Below are positions 6,914 to 15,853 of a stretch of 64,000 nucleotides of DNA, piece after piece. A program made the translations under genes and the position numbers. The stretch is taken from the NCBI RefSeq assembly GCF_006874645.1, contig NZ_CP030082.1, positions 682,001-746,000 of the forward strand. Reading direction: 5' to 3'. The number at the start of each line of letters is the position of its first letter. Within the stretch, counting starts at the first letter, position 1. The notes beneath the pieces were generated by a model. It ran no database searches. It was not told the DNA's origin and saw only the letters and a list, made by a program, of their open reading frames with translations. Source of the stretch: Bdellovibrio sp. ZAP7 (lineage in GTDB: Bacteria > Bdellovibrionota > Bdellovibrionia > Bdellovibrionales > Bdellovibrionaceae).

Positions 6914-9643
6914 ATGCTACAAATTGTCCCAATCGAAAATCGCTCGCAGATCAACGAGCTATTTGCCAAATACAATCCACGAGAACAGTCGTGGCTGGTT
7001 TCGGATTTGCGCACCAAATTCGAATTGCAGCAAAAAATCTTAGCTCGTGACGGCCAGTACGTGGACGAATCGGTTCTGCGTGCCAGCGATTTGTGGAAGC
7101 TGTTGTTAAAACGTCTGGAGCCGCGCCTGCGTTTGGTGAGTAATCCCTTCGCGCGTTCCATCTTACGTACAATTTTGGATGAAAACGCCGAAGCCTTGGG
7201 AGTGAACTCTTCCGCGGAAGACACGGTCTTTTCGTATATTGATCAATTAGCAGCAATCATTTTCCATCCCGAGGGAACGCAAAAGCTCAACGATTGGTTC
7301 GATGAACATCCTGAAGCCAAAAATCGTTGGGGCGCCTGGTATCTGCGTGCCCGTTTCTGCGCGATTCAGCTTTTAGAAAAATACAACATCATCACGGCGG
7401 GTTGGATCACGTCTTATCTTCAAAATTTCAATGACCTTGAAAGAGTTTGGGATATTCCATTGATCGTGGATTTAAGTGGCGAGATCTCCCGCGTCGAGGC
7501 CGAGATTCTAAGAACTCTGTCGCGCACCATTGACGTTGTGGTGTTGGAACCAACGCCAACATGGCGTGATGAATTTAAATACCTGTTGCGACCCTATGAA
7601 GATTTGCGTGGGCAAAGTTCGTCCATTAAAAAGCTTCAGCCTGCGGCTCCCGTAACTAAGACCAAAGAAGTTCTGCGCTTCTCGGGGATGCTGGCTGAAA
7701 TCAAAAATTCTGTGGGCCAGGTTCGTAAATGGCTCGAGGCGGGGATTCCTGCTGACAACATTGCAGTGATTGCTCCTGATATCGAGCAATACTGGCCCGT
7801 GCTGCAAGCTTTCCTCAAAGAAGAAGGCATTCCTGTTCAAAAAGATATTACTCACAAAATCCAAAGTTTGCCTTCGGCGACTCGCTGGCTGGCAACGTTG
7901 CGTGCAAAGAGTGGGCGCCTGTCCTCATCAGATTTGGAAATCTCGTTTTTTGAAAAACATGAATCCCAAGCGCTTCGCTACGAAGACTTCAAAGCTTTAT
8001 TTAAAAGTCTGTACGTGAATGAGGATCTGGCCCGTAATGAACTGATACATAAAATTTATTTCGAGCAGATTGATTTAAGCGGCCCTGTGGTACGCGATGA
8101 ATTTGTTGGGAAGGCCTTAAGTTTTTGGAGTTCCTCTGATACGGAAGTCGTGCAAATCGTGTTGCGCGAACTTTTGCAGAATGCGACGGCCAATACCAAA
8201 TTGATCTGGAAAGAATGGCTTAGCTATCTTGAAAGTATCGTCGCGGCCAAAGAATACAGTCTGGAAAAAGGCGAGAGTTCTGGTGTTCTGGTCACAAAGC
8301 TGATGTCTGCGTACAGCGAAAAAGCCCGCTATCGTATATTCGTGGGACTGACAGATGAGTCTTTGAAGTCTCGCAATAAAACTCAGCTGTCGGGCTCTGA
8401 TTATTTTGATCTTGCCAAAGATATCGGTTTTTATCTGGATAATCCCGATCAAAGCGATTTGGCTTTTGAGTTGAGACTTTTAGCGGAAGCTGATTCTGTC
8501 CACGACATCTATTGTTTCGGGGGAACAGACCTTTCAGGCACTCTTTGTTCACCATCCACTTTTTGGATGAGTTTAAATGAAGGTCATGCCCACGAAACGC
8601 TGACTGTTCCTATGGAAACTCGCTGGGATGAAATTCAGTATTCCAAGCAGGGTGCAAACAGAACTTGGATCGATAGTCGTAAAGCCGAAATCGAGCACAA
8701 AATTCAACTGGATCTTGGAAAAGCAGATTTGCCTTTAGTGGAACTTAAGAAGCTCCCAAGCATTTCTGCCTCTGCGATTGAAAGCTATTTGGAATGTCCG
8801 TTTATTTTCGCGGCCCAAAGATACTTTAAGCTTAAAGATCTGCCCGAGGTGGATCTGGATGTGGATCACCGCACTCGCGGGCAGTTAGCCCATGCCTTGT
8901 TTGAAAAACTCACTCAAGAACCCATGCGCTTTGATTGGCAATCCGCTGAGATCGAAGAAATTTTGGAATCCGTCCGCAAAGACAAAAACATGCTGTTTGC
9001 AGACGAGCGGTTGTGGCTGCCTCTACGTAAAAAGCATGTGCAGTTAGCACAAAGATTCCTGGATTTTGAAAAAACTTGGCGCCAGGAATATAACCTGACC
9101 AAAACTCTGGCGCGAGAAAAGCGTTTTGAATTTTACCTGGATCCAAAAAGTGAAACCCTCAGTAAAGAGGCAAGCGATGGTGCTTTTCGTATCTCGGGTT
9201 CCATTGACCGTGTGGATACTGACCAAGACGGCCACTTGGTATTGCTGGATTATAAAAGCTCCGCCGGCGGTATTTCAGCCCACGGTTCATGGCTTAAAAA
9301 CCATGAACTGCAACTTTTGTTTTACATGTGGGTGATTGAAAAATCCCTGATGGAGGAAATGAAGGGCGAAGTCATTGGCTTGTTTTATTATATTTTCCGT
9401 ACTTTTGATCGCAAAGGTTTCCGCGTAAACGACAAAGCGGGCCGTTTGTATCCTGCGACTCGCACCAAAGACAAAAATGCCACTTTGGAAGCGAAGGAAC
9501 TTTACCTAACAGAGTTCTCGAAAATTTTGCTGGCAACCTTGGAACGTATTCGTCTGGGCGAGATTCGTCCCGCACCGGTAGATACGCAAATTTGTACCTC
9601 GTGTGAATGGAGAAGACAGTGTCGAGCACCGCACCTCAATTAA
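6914..9643 (+). CDS. addB: AddB-like subunit of a helicase-nuclease, 909 aa
   Basis: The C-terminal third has a RecB/AddB-type PD-(D/E)XK nuclease: SASAIESYLECPF, then RGQLAHALFEKL, GSIDRVD and LLDYKSS. A Cys in YLECPF plus a terminal C-x2-C-x5-C (CTSCEWRRQC) match the four-cysteine 4Fe-4S arrangement known in AddB. The N-terminal and middle parts are AddB-like in length and character, but no GxxGxGK Walker A is visible near the start, so the helicase half looks inactive. The partner is the overlapping AddA-like gene at 9607. Together they would resect double-strand ends for RecA loading. ATG 6914 is chosen over TTG 6911; neither has a good Shine-Dalgarno. The gene is spaced 6 nt from the barrel gene. 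Confidence 0.85.
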   Translation: MLQIVPIENRSQINELFAKYNPREQSWLVSDLRTKFELQQKILARDGQYVDESVLRASDLWKLLLKRLEPRLRLVSNPFARSILRTILDENAEALGVNSSAEDTVFSYIDQLAAIIFHPEGTQKLNDWFDEHPEAKNRWGAWYLRARFCAIQLLEKYNIITAGWITSYLQNFNDLERVWDIPLIVDLSGEISRVEAEILRTLSRTIDVVVLEPTPTWRDEFKYLLRPYEDLRGQSSSIKKLQPAAPVTKTKEVLRFSGMLAEIKNSVGQVRKWLEAGIPADNIAVIAPDIEQYWPVLQAFLKEEGIPVQKDITHKIQSLPSATRWLATLRAKSGRLSSSDLEISFFEKHESQALRYEDFKALFKSLYVNEDLARNELIHKIYFEQIDLSGPVVRDEFVGKALSFWSSSDTEVVQIVLRELLQNATANTKLIWKEWLSYLESIVAAKEYSLEKGESSGVLVTKLMSAYSEKARYRIFVGLTDESLKSRNKTQLSGSDYFDLAKDIGFYLDNPDQSDLAFELRLLAEADSVHDIYCFGGTDLSGTLCSPSTFWMSLNEGHAHETLTVPMETRWDEIQYSKQGANRTWIDSRKAEIEHKIQLDLGKADLPLVELKKLPSISASAIESYLECPFIFAAQRYFKLKDLPEVDLDVDHRTRGQLAHALFEKLTQEPMRFDWQSAEIEEILESVRKDKNMLFADERLWLPLRKKHVQLAQRFLDFEKTWRQEYNLTKTLAREKRFEFYLDPKSETLSKEASDGAFRISGSIDRVDTDQDGHLVLLDYKSSAGGISAHGSWLKNHELQLLFYMWVIEKSLMEEMKGEVIGLFYYIFRTFDRKGFRVNDKAGRLYPATRTKDKNATLEAKELYLTEFSKILLATLERIRLGEIRPAPVDTQICTSCEWRRQCRAPHLN

Positions 9644-12600
9644 AAAACACGATTCTTCGCGCGGGTGCGGGAGCCGGTAAGACCACTCGTTTGACCGAGT
9701 TGTTCCTGGATTATGCCGCTTACTTTAAAACCATGCATGGCAAGTTGCCACGCATCGTGGTGACAACGTTCACTCGTAAAGCCACACAAGAATTAAAAGA
9801 GCGTCTTTCCGCAGAAGCCTTAAAGCGTAAAAGCGACGAGCTTTTCCATTATGCGAATTCTCGGTCACAGGTTCAGATTTCCACGATCCACGGAGTTTTA
9901 AGTCTGTTTTTATCCCGCTATGGCTCTGCCATCGGTTTAACTCCGGATTATAAAATCATGAGTGACAGTGAAATTCGTCGTGGTGCGCGTAAAATCATGC
10001 GTAAGCACATCCTGGAAAATCCAAATCTTCAGGAACTTTTGGAAGAGTACGAATTCAGCGTCATCGAAAGTGCACTTTTACAATATTTCTCGGAAAGAAT
10101 CGTCTTTCCGCAATTGCATTTTATTTCGGCTGAAGAGCAAGAAATTGAAACTCGCAAGGTCATCAAAGACATCGGTGGTCGTTTAAAACGCGTCTGTCTT
10201 GAAATCGATCAGGAAACTGATAACGAAAAATGGAAAGAGTACGTCGCGAGTCTGTGGTCCTTTAACTGGGATGCGCAGGATTTAGGCCAGTTCTTTGGAA
10301 TGTTGCAGGGGATGTGGGATGGGATTACAAAGCCCCAGTATCGCAAGGCATCTCCGCCATTTAGTGGCAGTTTGAACGATGAGCTTGAAGAGTTGCGTGA
10401 TCGTATCGACAAATTGTTAGAAGCCTCCCGCTATCGTCCTGACTATTGGATGAAGCATCAAAAGAACTGTGAGCAGTTCGAAACACTGGCACGACTTTTC
10501 TGTCAGGATTTGATGCAGCAAAAACTGGAAAGCGGTTTGCTTTCCATGTCTGATTTGGAAACGTTAAGTTATAAAATTATCAAAGAGTCTCCGGAATCTG
10601 CAGAAAACTTCTCGCAAGAGTGGGATTTCTGGATGGTCGACGAGTATCAAGACACCAGCCCGATTCAAGTGGAAATCTTGCGCAGCCTGATTGGCAGCAA
10701 GCTTCATTTCGTGGTGGGTGACCCTCAACAAAGTATTTACTTGTTCCGTGGTGCCCGCTCTGAAGTTTTCCAAGAAAAGGTGAATGAGATTTCCCTGCAA
10801 GAAGGCGACGTTCAGGAAAAACTGGTGAACTATCGTTCCACGCCGGAAGTTTTGGAATTTTTTAATCACTACTTCACTCGCTTGGATAAAAAGCAATTTG
10901 CTTCCATGACTCCGCATCCTGAAAAAGAAAAAAAGGGACCGGCGGATCCCGTGGTTCAAGTTTTAGTGACTGAAACCACAGCTGAAGACGAAGTTTCTAA
11001 AGAATACCTGGGCACGGTGTCGCGCATTCAAGAACTATTGAATGAGGGTGTATCGCCAGAGCAAATCTGTGTTCTTTCCAGAACACATAAAGTTTTGTCT
11101 GATATTGCGAAAGTGGCACAAGATTACGGTGTTCCTTTGCAACTTCACAGCGGCAGTGGCTTTTATGAACGCCGCGAAGTTTTGGATGCACTATCGATTT
11201 TAAAGTTCCTGGTGAATCCGCACGACAATGCGAATTTCGTGGCCCTCCTGCGTTCACCGTGGCTGGCCATGACCGATACCGAAATCATGGATCTTTGTCA
11301 TAGCTTCAAACACTCTTTCTGGAGAGAAGCTCTAAAAACTCTTGAAGGCAGATCCGCCCAGCATCCGATTTCGATTTTAAAAACGTTGCTGGACACCAGT
11401 GAAGAAAAAGGTCTGTCATTCACTCTGAAAAGTGCTTTGATTGATTTGGGTCTATTTGATTATTCCGCACGCATTGATTCCACAGGCCGTCGCGAGGCAA
11501 ATTTGTGGAAAGTCGTATCGCTATTAAGCGAAGAAGAACGTCGTCCTGGTTTTAACTTTCTGGATTTCCTGGATAGCAGTCTGGATTCTTTGTCGACGGA
11601 TGAGGGTGGCGAAGATTCAGATGCAACCCCCGTGATTGAACCAAAGCGGGTGAACTTCATGACCGTGCATGCCTCCAAAGGTTTGCAGTTTGAACACGTG
11701 ATTTTGCCAGGAATGGGTAAAGATCCGCGCGCAAGCTTTGCTCCGGTAATTTCTTTCCATGAAAAAACAGGTCAATGGACTTTGAAAGTTCGTGATGAAG
11801 ACACACAGATGTTGGCGGGCAGTATTCTGGCCGATCAAATCATGGAAGAGCTTCGTCGCCGTGAGGGTGACGAGTTCCATCGCGTGCTTTATGTGGCCTT
11901 AACGCGTGCGAAATCCGGTGTGACTTTGCAATGGGACGAGAAAAAGATCGGGAAAAAATCCTGGGCGGCTTTGTGTCCTTTGAATATCGAAGAAGGATTC
12001 CACGAAGAGACTGATTTTTCTTATGTCGTACGCCGTGAAAATCCACATCCGGTAAAAATGGCGGATCAAGAGCTTGAACACAAAGAATTGCGTGCACCTT
12101 GGTCCGTAAACCATAAAGAAGAAAAGCGTAAGTATATTTCTGTAACAGAGTTAGTTGCGCCTGAAGCTGTCTCGGGAAGTGAATACGTGCAAACGGTTGC
12201 GCAATTGGCACCGGGATTGGCACGTGCTCAGCAAGGAACAATGGCTCATCGCCTGTTTGAATCCTTGAAATTCACATCTTATGAAGACCTGTTAAAGATC
12301 TCTGATGAAGATTTGAAAGCGCCTCTGACTTTCCTGGCAGAAACGGAACAACTCCCGCTTTTGAAAATCATTGAAAATGGTTTTGTGGAGTGGGGGTTTG
12401 CTTTGATGGAACAAAATGCTTTAATGCAAGGTCAGATCGACTTGTGGGGCATCGTTGATGATACCGTTTGGTTGGTGGATTACAAAACGGGCTCGCAACG
12501 TTATTCAGAAACTGCGTTTAAACAATTGGAAGCCTATGCCTGGGCTTTGTATCGCATGAAGTATCTGGATCGGGTGAAATCCGTGAAATTGGCGGTGGTT

Positions 12601-12717
12601 TATCCGATGGATGAAATCGTGAAGATCAAGGAAATTCCGCAGCTGACAGAGCTGAACACGCGTATGAAGTCGCAGATTGCTGAGTATATTAAGCAACCTG
12701 ATAATAAGCGCCCTTAA
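9607..12717 (+). CDS. addA: AddA-like UvrD/RecB-family helicase-nuclease, 1036 aa
   Basis: The superfamily 1A helicase motifs appear in order: Walker A GAGAGKTT near residue 20, Ia VTTFTRKATQELKERL, II DFWMVDEYQDTSP, III GDPQQSIYLFRGA, IV NYRS, V MTVHASKGLQFEHV and VI RVLYVALTRAKSG. The last ~200 residues hold a second PD-(D/E)XK nuclease (TMAHRLFESL, GQIDLWGIVDD, LVDYKTG). Such an N-helicase/C-nuclease polypeptide beside an AddB-like gene defines an AddAB complex, which processes broken DNA ends. The start overlaps the addB end by 37 nt, which argues for coupled synthesis. The length fits the family (about 1050-1230 aa). Confidence 0.92.
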   Translation: MEKTVSSTAPQLKNTILRAGAGAGKTTRLTELFLDYAAYFKTMHGKLPRIVVTTFTRKATQELKERLSAEALKRKSDELFHYANSRSQVQISTIHGVLSLFLSRYGSAIGLTPDYKIMSDSEIRRGARKIMRKHILENPNLQELLEEYEFSVIESALLQYFSERIVFPQLHFISAEEQEIETRKVIKDIGGRLKRVCLEIDQETDNEKWKEYVASLWSFNWDAQDLGQFFGMLQGMWDGITKPQYRKASPPFSGSLNDELEELRDRIDKLLEASRYRPDYWMKHQKNCEQFETLARLFCQDLMQQKLESGLLSMSDLETLSYKIIKESPESAENFSQEWDFWMVDEYQDTSPIQVEILRSLIGSKLHFVVGDPQQSIYLFRGARSEVFQEKVNEISLQEGDVQEKLVNYRSTPEVLEFFNHYFTRLDKKQFASMTPHPEKEKKGPADPVVQVLVTETTAEDEVSKEYLGTVSRIQELLNEGVSPEQICVLSRTHKVLSDIAKVAQDYGVPLQLHSGSGFYERREVLDALSILKFLVNPHDNANFVALLRSPWLAMTDTEIMDLCHSFKHSFWREALKTLEGRSAQHPISILKTLLDTSEEKGLSFTLKSALIDLGLFDYSARIDSTGRREANLWKVVSLLSEEERRPGFNFLDFLDSSLDSLSTDEGGEDSDATPVIEPKRVNFMTVHASKGLQFEHVILPGMGKDPRASFAPVISFHEKTGQWTLKVRDEDTQMLAGSILADQIMEELRRREGDEFHRVLYVALTRAKSGVTLQWDEKKIGKKSWAALCPLNIEEGFHEETDFSYVVRRENPHPVKMADQELEHKELRAPWSVNHKEEKRKYISVTELVAPEAVSGSEYVQTVAQLAPGLARAQQGTMAHRLFESLKFTSYEDLLKISDEDLKAPLTFLAETEQLPLLKIIENGFVEWGFALMEQNALMQGQIDLWGIVDDTVWLVDYKTGSQRYSETAFKQLEAYAWALYRMKYLDRVKSVKLAVVYPMDEIVKIKEIPQLTELNTRMKSQIAEYIKQPDNKRP

Positions 12718-12760
12718 GGGCCGCGCGACGATATGAAGCGGCCGTCCAGCAGTTGACTCT

Positions 12761-13537
12761 GTGAGGGCTCGTCGTCACGATCAGGGTGTGAAAAACAATC
12801 GCGGTTATATCCAAATTTTTTCTGATGGTGCTTGTTCTGGAAATCCCGGTCCTGGTGGCTGGGCGTCGGTCGTTTTGTTACCCGATGACACTGTTACGGA
12901 ATTAGGTGCCGGGGATCGCGCAACGACGAACAATCGTATGGAAATGAAGGCCACAATCGAAGCCTTAAAGTTCGTCGCAGAAGTTCCAGGTCCTGTGCAT
13001 TTTTATACAGACTCCACCTACGTTATTCGCGGAATTACCCAATGGGTTTTTGGTTGGAAAAAACGTGGTTGGAAAACCGCTGAAGGTGCTGAAGTTTCCA
13101 ATCGTGATTTGTGGGAAGAGTTAAGCCAAGTTGTACAAGCCCGTGGGCCCAGCAATAAAGTCGATTGGCGCTATAGCCGTGGTCACGTCGGTATTCCGGG
13201 GAATGAGCGCTGCGATCAGATCGCCGTCGCCTTTTCAAAAAATGATTACATCGATTTATATTCCGGAAGTCTTAAAAATTACCCTATCAATATTTTGGAA
13301 GTCCCTGCGGATCATTCTTTGCCAGAGATGAAATCTCCGACAGAGAAAAAAGCAGCGTTCAGTTATTTAAGCAGTATCGGTGGACTGGTGTATCGTCATC
13401 GTGATTGGCCATCTTGCCAAAAACGTGTGAGTGGTAAGTCCGGTGCAAAATTTAAAAAATCCACCTCGGCACAGGATGAATTAGAAATTCTAAAATCCTG
13501 GGGCCTGCCAGTCAGCACACCGATCAAAGAAGGATAG
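12761..13537 (+). CDS. rnhA: Ribonuclease HI with C-terminal viroplasmin-like domain, 258 aa
   Basis: Residues 15-165 are a complete RNase HI fold: FSDGACSGNPGPGGW (Asp22), NNRMEMKA (Glu61), FYTDSTYV (Asp84), GHVGIPGNERCDQIA (Asp152). It cleaves RNA in RNA-DNA hybrids. Residues ~200-250 (GGLVYRHRDWPSCQKRVSG, then GAKFKK) resemble the viroplasmin/hybrid-binding domain, which in eukaryotic RNase H1 lies at the N-terminus; here it is C-terminal. The start is uncertain: GTG 12761 and GTG 12788 both lack a good ribosome site. Between addA and this gene the palindrome GCCCTTAAGGGC and a GGCCGC/GCGGCC stem could form a hairpin. Confidence 0.92.
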   Translation: MRARRHDQGVKNNRGYIQIFSDGACSGNPGPGGWASVVLLPDDTVTELGAGDRATTNNRMEMKATIEALKFVAEVPGPVHFYTDSTYVIRGITQWVFGWKKRGWKTAEGAEVSNRDLWEELSQVVQARGPSNKVDWRYSRGHVGIPGNERCDQIAVAFSKNDYIDLYSGSLKNYPINILEVPADHSLPEMKSPTEKKAAFSYLSSIGGLVYRHRDWPSCQKRVSGKSGAKFKKSTSAQDELEILKSWGLPVSTPIKEG

Positions 13538-13540
13538 TCT

Positions 13541-14314
13541 ATGGAAATTACAGGACGACATATTCTGATTACAGGCGCAAACCGAGGTATCGGTCGTGCT
13601 TTCGCAAAAATGTGTGCGGAAGATAAAGCCAATGTTCACTTGGTGATTCGTAAAGAAGATCCCGAGCTGGTGGAAGAGCTGAATTCCGCTGGAGCCAAGT
13701 CCGTCACGGTTTGGATTGCGAATCTCTCCGACCGTGCTGCCGTTTCGGAGTTAATTAAAAAACTTCAAGATGTGCAGATCGATATTCTGTTCAATAATGC
13801 CGGTCAATTGACAGGTGGGTTGTTGGAAACACAATCCATGGATGAAATCTATGAGATGTTGCAAGTGAATGTGAACAGCCTGATTCAGCTGACTCACGGC
13901 TTGTTGCCAGGAATGCTTGCTCGCAAACGCGGTAAGATCATCAACAACTCAAGCGTTGCTGCCTACATGTATTTCCCTTCAAACTCCACGTATGCGGCAT
14001 CCAAGTCAGCTGTCGTGGCCTTTACTCAATGCTTGCATGCCGAGTTAAAAGACACGGGTGTTTCGACTTTGCTTTTGATCACGCCGGGAATTAAGACTCG
14101 AATGTTTGATAAGGTTGTTGATGTTTTCAGTAAAAACATGGAAGTTCCGAATGATACTATTTCGCCGGCTCAATACGTTAAGATGATCCGTGAGGCGATT
14201 TTGCATGATATCGATGTCTTGGAGCCATCGGGCTTAACAGGCTGGGCGCTGAAAGCCGCGAAGTTTGCAAAGCCGCTGTTTGATTTTGAAGTGGGTCGTC
14301 GCTTCCGCCGCTAA
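13541..14314 (+). CDS. Short-chain dehydrogenase/reductase, 257 aa
   Basis: A classical SDR: nucleotide-binding GANRGIGRAF near the N-terminus, FNNAG at about residue 85, the catalytic Ser in INNSSVAAY and Y-x-x-x-K (YAASKSA). The family reduces or oxidises carbonyl/hydroxyl groups with NAD(P)H; the substrate cannot be read from sequence. The C-terminal extension after the catalytic core resembles SDRs acting on lipid or acyl substrates, but this is weak. ATG 13541 follows AAGAAGGA, 3 nt after the rnhA stop, so the two are likely co-transcribed. A hairpin follows at 14320. Confidence 0.88.
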   Translation: MEITGRHILITGANRGIGRAFAKMCAEDKANVHLVIRKEDPELVEELNSAGAKSVTVWIANLSDRAAVSELIKKLQDVQIDILFNNAGQLTGGLLETQSMDEIYEMLQVNVNSLIQLTHGLLPGMLARKRGKIINNSSVAAYMYFPSNSTYAASKSAVVAFTQCLHAELKDTGVSTLLLITPGIKTRMFDKVVDVFSKNMEVPNDTISPAQYVKMIREAILHDIDVLEPSGLTGWALKAAKFAKPLFDFEVGRRFRR

Positions 14315-14316
14315 TA

Positions 14317-14341
14317 AAAAAGGGGACTTATGGTCCCCTGT
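14317..14341. terminator. Terminator between convergent genes
   Basis: The stem is AGGGGAC, loop TTATG, GTCCCCT. The A-run to the left gives a strong T-tract on the minus strand, so it best terminates the minus-strand lipoprotein. The plus side has only a broken T-tract (TGATTATTTTGTTTT). Confidence 0.75.
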
Positions 14342-14343
14342 GA

Positions 14344-14931
14344 TTATTTTGTTTTATTGAAGTGTAAAGTCCCTGATCCCAAAGGCCCGGTGATTGTCAC
14401 CTTCATCTCTTTGCCTTCGATGGTTTTAATAGGAACCGGGAAGTTCAAGTTGTACGCGGTATAAAAGCGATTGTGAGTAGGGTAAAGGCTTACCAGCTCC
14501 GCCAGCGCCGCTTTATTGCGGGTGACTTTGCCTTCATAGCGTTTGCCCTCTACATCCAGAAACGTTCTCCACAAAGTCGTGTCCTTCTGAAGATCGTCGT
14601 TCTTTCTTTCTGGAGTATAGAAGCTTAAAAAGAATTCTGTCTCAGTGCTGAGCTTAGTTTCGCGTTTCGCTTTTTCAGATGCAAATTTAGAATCTTCCCA
14701 AAGATAAAAACGAGTCAGTTGATCTAATTGAGCTTCCGTTACTTCGGAATTCAACAAAGTCGCCTGCATTTCTAAAACATTGTAAAGTCCCGAGTACTTT
14801 GTCGTACGGTCCGAGAACTTCTCGACCGTTTCAAAATACTGATTCTCGGTGCGTAGGGCGCGACCTGTTTGTGTCACTTCATAAGAGGCGCAACCTGCGA
14901 TTAACAATGTTAAAACCAAAATATATTTCAT
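14344..14931 (-). CDS. Lipoprotein of unknown function, 195 aa
   Basis: MKYILVLTLLIAGC is a compact lipoprotein signal (lipobox LIAGC, then Ala-Ser). The mature protein is mixed alpha/beta. Its N-terminal half is charged and helical (TENQYFETVEKFSDRTTKYS) and its C-terminal half is beta-like (KTIEGKEMKVTITGPLGSG). No family is recognised. Its ATG shares an A with the TAA of the upstream hydrolase (TAATG), so the two are translationally coupled and may work together at the envelope. Confidence 0.78.
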   Translation of the reverse strand: MKYILVLTLLIAGCASYEVTQTGRALRTENQYFETVEKFSDRTTKYSGLYNVLEMQATLLNSEVTEAQLDQLTRFYLWEDSKFASEKAKRETKLSTETEFFLSFYTPERKNDDLQKDTTLWRTFLDVEGKRYEGKVTRNKAALAELVSLYPTHNRFYTAYNLNFPVPIKTIEGKEMKVTITGPLGSGTLHFNKTK

Positions 14932-15782
14932 TAACGAGACTCCAAAATACTATCCAGAAATCTTTTAATATCAGCAAAAGCTGTTTCGCGCATCACATCG
15001 TTGATGATTTCATGCTTAGCATTAGGGTACACCTTGATTTCTTTGCGTTTGCTGCCCAGGCGCTCATAAAACTTCAAAGCTTCTGGTGTGCTGCAAACAG
15101 GATCCTTTTCAGGAAGCAAAAACAAAGCAGGCTTTTTGATTTCATTGGCACGAGGTCTGACGTACTCCCAATTTTCCAACATGCCCACAAAAACTCCAGG
15201 AGACATTTTCGTATGACGAAGAGGATCGTTTTCGTACTCGCGAATGACGTCAGGGTCACTGGTTAGTGATTTGTTGGATAATTCATTCCCCAAAGTCAGT
15301 TTCGGTAAAATCTTATTCAGCAAAAATGCGGCTGAAGATTTCACCAAAGGAACTTCCATGGATAATCCCAAAAGGGGTGCGCTGATAACCAAGGCATCAT
15401 GTCTGATGTCGGGATTTTGCAAAAGAGTTTTTAACTCCACCAAGGAACCCATCGAGTGACTGTAAAGTACAACCGGGCCTTTTTTCACTTTTTCGATGGA
15501 AAGAACTTTGTCCAAAAAGATTTTATGATCGCGGCAGTAATCATCGAAATGAACACCGTATCCGCGACGACCTTCCGAGCGACCATGTCCACGAAGATCC
15601 CAGGCATAGAATGACCATTGATCGTCTTTGAAAGCTTCAAAGAGGCGATGATAACACTCTGAGTGCTCACCATGTCCATGCGTTAGAATGATCGTGCCCT
15701 TCGAGTTGGGATTGTCCCAAACTTGAAAGAACAGATTGGTGTTGTCGAAACCTTTAAAAAAGCCTTCTTCTCTTTTGAGCAT
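14931..15782 (-). CDS. Monoacylglycerol-lipase-like alpha/beta hydrolase, 283 aa
   Basis: Hydrolase_4 (serine aminopeptidase S33 / lysophospholipase) features are in order: THGHGEHSECY oxyanion region, WDLRGHGRSEGRRGYGVHF, nucleophile elbow YSHSMGSL (Ser110), the acid in LPEKDPVCS and the His in NAKHEI. These match bacterial monoglyceride lipases and PldB-like lysophospholipases. No signal peptide is seen, so the enzyme is probably cytosolic or peripheral. It likely hydrolyses lipid esters, perhaps prey-derived; that last point is inference. It heads a two-gene unit with the lipoprotein at 14344. Confidence 0.85.
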   Translation of the reverse strand: MLKREEGFFKGFDNTNLFFQVWDNPNSKGTIILTHGHGEHSECYHRLFEAFKDDQWSFYAWDLRGHGRSEGRRGYGVHFDDYCRDHKIFLDKVLSIEKVKKGPVVLYSHSMGSLVELKTLLQNPDIRHDALVISAPLLGLSMEVPLVKSSAAFLLNKILPKLTLGNELSNKSLTSDPDVIREYENDPLRHTKMSPGVFVGMLENWEYVRPRANEIKKPALFLLPEKDPVCSTPEALKFYERLGSKRKEIKVYPNAKHEIINDVMRETAFADIKRFLDSILESR

Positions 15783-15853
15783 ATAAATTTAGATTGCCGC
15801 TTGCCCCGAATGAAAACAAGGTTTCTTTTCAGCTTCGTGGCCCGGTTTTAGGT

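Noticed and set aside
9607..12717. Anti-phage system based on the UvrD-like/PD-(D/E)XK pair
   Set aside because: The full AddA motif set and adjoining AddB with Fe-S cysteines fit housekeeping recombination repair better; no defence-island genes nearby.
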